A stretch of DNA of 64,000 nucleotides from Beaufortia kweichowensis (lineage: Eukaryota > Chordata > Actinopteri > Cypriniformes > Gastromyzontidae): assembly GCA_019155185.1 (NCBI GenBank), contig CM032808.1, positions 2,687,185 to 2,751,184 on the forward strand. Reading direction: 5' to 3'. Below, piece by piece: positions 57,501 through 64,000 of the stretch; the stretch's first letter is position 1, and each line of letters opens with the position of its first letter. The notes under the pieces were generated by a model, which was given only the letters and a program-made list of their open reading frames with translations, ran no database searches and had not been told where the DNA came from. The position numbers and the translations under genes are program-made.

Positions 57501-58429
57501 CTGCCCAGGTGCTTGATAAAGTAGATCAACAGTTTCAGTGGCATTATTGATGTAACGCTCATTCAGAAACGTTCACAGTCATTTGAGGAAATTGAAAATA
57601 CAATTGTCAGAGGCTTTAAGTGAAGGGTAATTAATCATGGAAAGTGTACAATAAGGCAATCGCTCTGAAAGAAAAAATGCTGTGTTATTTCTATAGAATA
57701 AATGATAGTAGTTTTTACACATGGACTTGCTGACAGATCTGATGGATTTTCTGCCTGAAGTTATTGCAAATGTTACTAAAAATCATTTAAGCGATTAAGC
57801 AAGTTGTTTACTAGTGTTGAAATCCAGTTAACCAAGCAGCAACAGAGGATTACCCGATGGCGGACATTAACTGTTGTGATGTGGGAAATCATAACATACA
57901 AAATTAACATTTTTTCCATCTGACTGGCACTTTCACTTTGTCTCACGTCACTACATTCACTAACCTAATTCAAAAGAAAGATTTTCTGCCACATGCTAAT
58001 AGATTCTGTTGCCTTTCAATTTAGTTCACCCATCCTTCTCAATTCTCTCTTTGTTTGAGAGAAGATAGGTGATGGAGGGGTCAGGTAATCACAGTCCAGA
58101 TCACTAACTTGGTTCTCTGTTTGTTTCAGGGTTGAATAATGGGCGGAATGGCGTAAGAGCCTCATGGTGACCATAGCAACAGCACAGAACTCAGATCTAT
58201 ACTGCAGCCGAGTAAATGAGGCTTTTAGCTGTGGTCTGATGGGGAGTGAAGTCAAATCATTTAAAACGTGCTTCTGAATGTGACCATTCCTGTACGCCGT
58301 AACGTTTATTGTATTTATGCAACTGAACTAAATAGAATGAATTTATGGAAGGACAGGTAATTTCATTCAAGTTTAAAATCTGTACAAAAAAGACTTGGTT
58401 ATGTTTATGGAAGCAATATTTTTTGGTCC

Positions 58430-58790
58430 TTCTGCCCCTGCCCCACAAGAGGTCTGTGCACACCACTGGGTACAGCAAACAACATACATCCAATGGGAAC
58501 AGACAACAGGTACTCCAAAACAGGCAAGTTAAACAAAACCATCTACAAGACAAAACCAGGTAACAGCTAGATCAGACAGACTGTTGCATGAGCTAGGGAC
58601 CACACTCCATGCACAAACACAACAACTAACAAAGACTGAGGGGAAAAACAGAGTCTATATATAGTGTCCGGGTAATGAGTGGCAGGTGAATACAATGATG
58701 TTGATCGGAAACAGGTGATGGCCATCCAAGATGGAGCAAAGGATGCTGGGAACTGGAGTCCATGGGGAGGTGCAGGGTGAAACCGTGACA
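58430..58790 (-). mobile_element. LTR-like element, inverted; one end defined
   Basis: Read on the minus strand it starts TGTCACGGTTTCACCCTG at 58790 and resembles the other two LTRs in layout: a cactccagttcccagcatcc-like block, cacctg repeats, then a TATA-like tatatatagac. The far end was not located with confidence and no target duplication was found, so it may be truncated. Confidence 0.5.
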
Positions 58791-59750
58791 CCTGTCTTTT
58801 CTATCATATGGCATGATCCGTTTTGTTTTTAAAGTAATGCAAAAATAATGGAAATAAATAAAATCTTTCACTATAATGGAAATCTGATTCATATTACAGA
58901 CATTTCACTTTTCCATGTTTTATTGAATACATATAACATTTAAGTTATGGTTTTATTTATTTGCTAATTTAAAATTTCTTGTCTTTTAAATTTATTTTGA
59001 AAGGCATTTTTTATGTTTTGCTTTTAATGGAAACAGCTCAGGATAGTGGCTGGTAAAGGGTGTCGGACTGTATGCAAAAATTCCAGTAACTGACATAATC
59101 TTTTAGAGCAACTGATAAGCACTAATATAATACAAGAAGGTGTATTAGAATTGTTGTTGGGATTGCATGTCTTGGTTCTTGTGTGGTAATACAAATGACT
59201 TGCATTTATACCATAGCATGCTGTTTTTTTTCATTAAAGCAGCCATATGGCCCCTTATAAATAATTATTGGCTGTAATGTAATACATTAGAAGCAATACA
59301 GTACACAGCTGTGGAAAAAAACAAACTGTCACCAAATATTTCTAGAGCTCCTCTGCAAACTGATGGTAAGCTTAGTATTTTCTCAGCATGTTTTTCAACC
59401 TTGTGTGCATTAGGCAAAGACAACAATTTGTAAGTAAGTTATTTGCTTTTCTCAAAAGTTGTGATACTAATTATGCCACTTTTTGGTAAAAAAAAATTCT
59501 GGAATTAGTTTCAATGATTAGTTTCAATTTTATTATAAATATACTTATTGTATGAAAATGTATTTTAATAATATAATAAACATACATTGTTTAAGTGTCC
59601 CTAACTACTTACATGCAACAATTGTACTTGTTTTGTATTTGTTTTTAAACTGTATTTGCATTGAAAGTATCTACTGTATATGTGATTACATTCTTGACCC
59701 TAAACCCACTGGGCCAAGCTTACCTAGTTAAACATGTATGTGCACAATGA

Positions 59751-59961
59751 AACACAAAAGAAGATATTTTGCAAAACGCTGGTTACCGGCACACATTGAC
59801 TTCCATTGTACCTTGTGTTCATACTATGAAAGTGAATGGGTGCCGGTAACCAGCGTTTTGCGAGATATCTTCTTCGTGTTCTGCTGAAGCAAGTAATTCA
59901 TACAGGTTTGACATGACATGAGGGTAAGTAATTATTAAACTTTTTTTTTTTATCCCTTTAA
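59751..59961. mobile_element. Fish palindromic MITE (Angel-like hairpin)
   Basis: Arms 59751-59805 and 59830-59880 are inverse-complementary for about 50 bp (aacacaaaagaagatatttt / gatatcttcttcgtgtt; gctggttaccggcac / gtgccggtaaccagc). After the hairpin come tacaggtttgacatgacatg agggtaag and the end tatccctttaa, as in a common teleost hairpin MITE. The other terminus is missing or diverged. Confidence 0.75.
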
Positions 59962-60349
59962 CACCATTAGTTACATTACTCTCACCATAGCAAACAACAT
60001 GAGATGGACCTTATAGAATCTTTGTTTGTTATTATTTTATAGCATAGTTATGTTTAGTATACATTTTCTTTTCTTGTCAAGTTACCAACATCGGCCATTG
60101 GTTAAGCCTGGTCTTTTCCCGTGTTTTTTGGAGATATTGACACTATTGTCCCAGTTTATGCTTTTGTGCATATTATTATATGTGCTATGCAAATGAATGA
60201 AAGCTTCGATTTAAGCTTAGATCAGATTAATACCAAAGTGTTGAAGTCTCAAAACGAGGATCAAGACTCAAACTCTTCTGCCAATGATCATGCTTTAAAC
60301 CTCTTCAAAAAATGACCCTTATCCAGACACCTGTGTTGTGCATACAAGA

Positions 60350-60960
60350 GAAAATGTGAATCATAATTAAACCAGCATCCCATGTGGCTTGCGGTCCTTT
60401 CAGAGGATTAAACTCAATGTCTGTCATTGCCTCCCTCTAGGACAGGAAGAACATCCTCAACACACTATATTTACATTATCATAATGTGCTTATTGGCAGA
60501 TCTGTTGTTTAGTTTTCATTATGTGCAACATGGTTAATTGTGAGTTTGTAAATTTCATGTTCTTTATATTCATTTGTTTGAGGCTTGGTGAGACTAAATA
60601 TTGGCTTTGAGCTAAAGAAATGAGGCTTTGTTTGGTTTTAAAAAAGTTTAGAGCCTGTTTATTGATCCCTGGGATATATCTGGCAAAACTTAAATGTCAC
60701 AGCAAACATTAGGATGCTGTTGTGCCTTTAATTAAAAGTCAGCAGCTAAACATAAGGTTTACAAACTGTGTTCCTTTATTTCCTGGGAAATTAAAGAGCT
60801 TTGAAATAATACCAGTCATCTTTGCGAGCTTCAGCATGTTTAGGAAAGTGCTAAAGAAGCTAAAGCAGGCTCATTATAATCGATGATACAGGGAGTGTTT
60901 TGCCAAGGGGAGCTAGGTTCAAGGTTCAAGAGTGAGGGTCAATGACAAGATATGGGATGC
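60350..60960. promoter_or_regulatory. Candidate conserved non-coding element
   Basis: About 600 bp of unique, low-repeat DNA with cctttaattaaaagtcagca, gttaattgtgagtttg, and ttataatcgatgat. No coding frame. Inference from composition. Confidence 0.35.
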
Positions 60961-62079
60961 CTTTAAATGCGCTAATTAATGTGCAGATAACGTAAAAATG
61001 TAAGCATATTTTCTCCTTAGACATGACTGGGTCTTATTGTTAATGAACACGTGTCTGTAAAATGGCACAGTCAGCAACATCCTAGAAAACATTGTTTCAA
61101 CGTAGCCAAACCTTGTAACAACGTTGTAACAACATGATTAAAAAGTTGGTATTTCTGTGTTTTGTGGTGAAAGTTGTCATAATGCTGTCAAGAAAAAAAG
61201 TTAAATTATATCACATTCTCACAATGTTACAAGCACGTATACAGCAATGTGGCGCCAGTGTTGCCATAATGTTAATTGGTTTGTTGGGATTGATACCTAA
61301 ATGCAGCCATTTCAAACTGATGAATCCAGCTACAGATAGATTTATGTGTGACAGGGCATACATGACGAATGTGGCTGCTTCTTTAGAAATGTGGCCCACA
61401 AGACCGTTCTATTATGCCAAAAATATATAATTCCCTTTACAGTAAAATAGCAGTTCCATTTTGAGGTAATGCTGCATCTTGGTGCTGAAAAAAGAATAAA
61501 TGAAGAAAGATTGTTTTTACAAATTTGCTGTAGTTACAACATGTAGTAAAACCAGTCTAACCAGTTTGATTGTTGTTTCAAAAAAGCATGCAAGTTTAAA
61601 ATGTGTCATGACTACTGATAATACAAGAACAGATATAAAATGTTAAAACAAAAGAGATTGTTCAGATGAGGAATTTTGTTCCTTTAAAGTGGTACTTACA
61701 GACAGTTTGTTTATATCTGTGAATCCCAATTCTTTCTTTTGTGGATGGCACCACCACTACCCTGAAAGTGGCTTGATGCACTAAGTTAAGTGGACATAGA
61801 TGGATGATGGCTTTTGGGTGAGTGATGGGACGTGTCTTTCTCTTCTTAGGTGGTGCTCCAGCCTGATCTTATTAATCAGGCAATCCATCCACGGCTTGAT
61901 TCATCCTGAAACCAACCCTCAGGCTTCTGCTTTCATTTCATCTTCTGCCCACAACTACACTGGCATAAAGCTCTCTTCTTTTAGTACTAGCTGTTGCTGG
62001 AGTATTTTTAGTCCAAACTTTGATTATTAAGATGAGTGATACTAATAGAATAAAAATGCTGAAATAATTTGTCAGACAC

Positions 62080-62181
62080 AAATTTGTTTATCTACAGCAA
62101 CTTTTTGTATGTGCAATCCCTGGGATTGAACCCATGACTTTGGCATTGTTAGCATTATGTTCTAACCAATGAGCTATAGGA
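62080..62181 (-). repeat. tRNA-derived SINE fragment, inverted
   Basis: On the minus strand: tatagctcattggttagaac (box A-like) and catgggttcaatcccaggga (box B, GGTTCRANYCC) in tRNA-like spacing, followed by cacatacaaaaagttgctgt agataaac, a degraded tail. Layout is that of the cyprinid tRNA-derived SINE with its middle deleted, not a functional tRNA. Confidence 0.7.
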
Positions 62182-63639
62182 AATCTCAATGCTTTAGCTT
62201 TCTGACTAAAACACACAAAAAGCCTAAACTTCCTTGGTTTAAAATGACATGTTATAAGGAATACATTTAGGTATTTGCTAGGGTGCTAGTAATGCTGAAA
62301 TCAGAGCCTTAAATCATGGAATAATGCATTTATATGGTAAACTAACAAACTTTATTCAGACAGTTTGCTCATGAATGTGAATGGCTTTGTTAAGAGACAA
62401 GTGTTACTGAGAATTTCTAGCGAATGGGAATTGCTTAATGCATTAGTCCTACAGTTTTTATACCGATCTGTGTAATTTTTGAGAACACTCAAGTGGCTAT
62501 TTAACATCTGGATGGTTCAGCCATAAGCACATGCATCACACAGTAAATTTCCAATCTCAATCAAGTACTAATAATACACTAGAAATAGAGTCACAATGGC
62601 TTGTCAAAGGACTAGCTCTTACAGCAATGACCCGCAAAATATGACCATTTTCAGTCAGTCACGGGCATTCATTTATAAAAATATATACAGTAGCATGTGT
62701 TTGTATATTATTTATAAAATGTATTTTTTTACTTGTAAGTGAAATATAATTTAAATGCTTTAAAATGCTTTAAAATGACTTTTTTCTCTGAATAAACATG
62801 AATTTTATTTCTTTTTATTGACCAACATCCACCTCAGCCTCAGTAAACATCTACAGGACATTGCAAATTCTATGGCTTTTTACTAACATGTCATGTTGTG
62901 TATGCGCAGAAGTGTTATTTGTATATATTTTCGAATTAAATGTATTTTAGCCAACATTTAAGACGTTATAATTATGGCTTTAAAATACCTTAATGAAATT
63001 GTTAAATCACGTGTGACCAAAACAATACTGTATATCACAACATAATTACATGACAAAATACATGTATGTGCATAGTTAAATCTGTATTTAGATTTTAGAA
63101 TCAGCACTTTTGTCGTGTGTAATACATATGTTGAGGAGTTGTATCTGTATGTTGATCGGATATTACAATGTTTTTTGTGTTTTGCATGCCTGATTTCATC
63201 ATTTATAAAAAGCTTACGATATATTAACCACAGTTTTACCACAGTTTAACACAGTTTAACCAAAGTTTGCTGCTTAAGCAGAGTAATTGCCAGACGTTTT
63301 AGTCTTGCACAAATGCTCAAAACCTGCATATGTTTCATTTCAAACTGAGACTCATTTGACAGAAAACATTGTATGACAGCAGCTCATGTGTATACATGAT
63401 GGTACATTATCATGTGGAAAACTGTGGTAAACACTACACGCTCTCACACCATCATACTGGCAACAGTCTCATGAATATTTACCATTGTTGCATTTTCTAC
63501 ATCTTTCTCCAGTCTGTTTGTTTCATGTGCCGATTACCTCTGATGACAGTGATATTTTTCAAATTATGCCCAGCATCGTATAGCAGAGATTCGGCCATCA
63601 CATCTTCTCAAAGCCGTCTCAAGCATCTAAGAAAATGCT

Positions 63640-64000
63640 GACTTTGTTCGTAAAAGAAAACGTTTTAGCCTCAAGAAATGAATCGCTTTAGACTGCGCGC
63701 ACAATGAGTGTTATTATCTCAATTCTCATGATGTAAGTGGTGACCCAATTTTCTTTGATACCTGTTCACCGCACCGTTGTGCTGATTTTACACATAATGG
63801 CCCCTGTAATCAGAAAGTATGGAAATTGCTATTGGCTTGGAGAGACGCGTGTCTCAGCTACAATTTGTTGCAAATAAGCATCTGCTATTCTGCTCTTGAA
63901 AGCCAACACAAGATGTCAAAAGTGCCAAAACAATGAGATGGCATTGATGTGCATCTCATTCAAATGTTGCGAAAGTTTTAACATTTACCTTCGATCTAGT
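63640..64000. promoter_or_regulatory. Candidate conserved non-coding element at window end
   Basis: Unique, base-balanced block running to the window edge with gaatcgctttagactgcgcg, taatggcccctgtaatcaga and ttgttgcaaataagcatctg. No coding signal. Inference only. Confidence 0.3.

Larger units (their letters stand above)
39601..64000. other. Gene-poor region downstream of grid1
   Basis: No gene recognised on either strand in 24 kb. Open frames are short, AT-rich and unlike known families. Contents are the repeats and candidate regulatory blocks given separately. 40680-41160 resembles a common fish repeat (ccccattgaagtagatggga then caaacatggcggtgg), family not assigned. 41200-43400, 54720-56500 and 61400-62080 are plain AT-rich DNA. 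Confidence 0.7.

Noticed and set aside
60121..60315. 64-codon open frame
   Set aside because: AT-rich, no family recognised, no splice or start context that supports a gene.
29500..61135. Similarity between gtgacaacgttgtgacaac (about 29519) and ttgtaacaacgttgtaacaa (about 61113)
   Set aside because: Short low-complexity palindromic words that recur by chance in AT-rich DNA; no extended match.
62111..62181. tRNA gene on the minus strand
   Set aside because: Box A and box B are present but acceptor and anticodon stems do not pair well, and a SINE-type tail follows, so it is a SINE head, not a tRNA gene.
1..64000. CRISPR arrays, operons, rRNA genes
   Set aside because: No regularly spaced direct repeats, no prokaryotic gene layout and no rRNA-like sequence; the window is animal nuclear DNA.

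Overview
The window is vertebrate nuclear DNA, most probably from a teleost and, by inference from its repeats, a cypriniform. It carries the 3' part of one recognisable gene on the + strand: the delta-type ionotropic glutamate receptor GluD1 (grid1; a or b paralogue cannot be decided here). Nine exons with GT-AG junctions and matching phases (1800-1919, 15821-15922, 17082-17279, 17971-18301, 21103-21241, 25618-25813, 26759-26925, 29958-30198, 37548-37970) join into 1917 nt. They encode 638 residues without a stop, from the end of the amino-terminal domain to the C-terminal PDZ ligand. The 5' exons lie upstream of the window.

Layout: 1-1799 is the end of an upstream intron. 1920-15820 is a 13.9-kb intron holding L2-type LINE fragments, an unexplained 26-bp inverted repeat and a decayed DIRS-type tyrosine-recombinase retrotransposon (9088-14986, minus strand) with both inverted terminal repeats and its internal complementary region still readable. 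15821-30198 has the receptor core exons (S1, M1-M3, S2, M4) separated by short to medium introns with a MITE, a solo LTR with target-site duplication, and a 35-bp exact direct repeat flanking the M3 exon. The M4 exon stays open for 39 more codons past its weak splice donor and ends in a second PDZ-ligand-like tail (YTQL), a possible alternative C terminus. 30199-37547 is a 7.3-kb intron with a MITE-like element and a possible extra exon at 32792. 37548-37970 is the last coding exon, followed by a 3' UTR with several AATAAA signals.

From about 39.6 kb to 64 kb no gene was recognised. This gene-poor stretch holds MITEs, solo-LTR-like elements, SINE tails, a TTA microsatellite, a 34-bp tandem repeat and a complex duplicated block (50.8-54.7 kb) whose first copy looks interleaved from two sources. 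It also has several long, repeat-free, base-balanced blocks that resemble conserved non-coding elements. No tRNA, rRNA, CRISPR or bacterial-type feature was found.

The points most worth checking are the read-through GluD1 C terminus, the candidate extra exon at 32792, the mosaic duplication and the putative regulatory blocks downstream of the gene.
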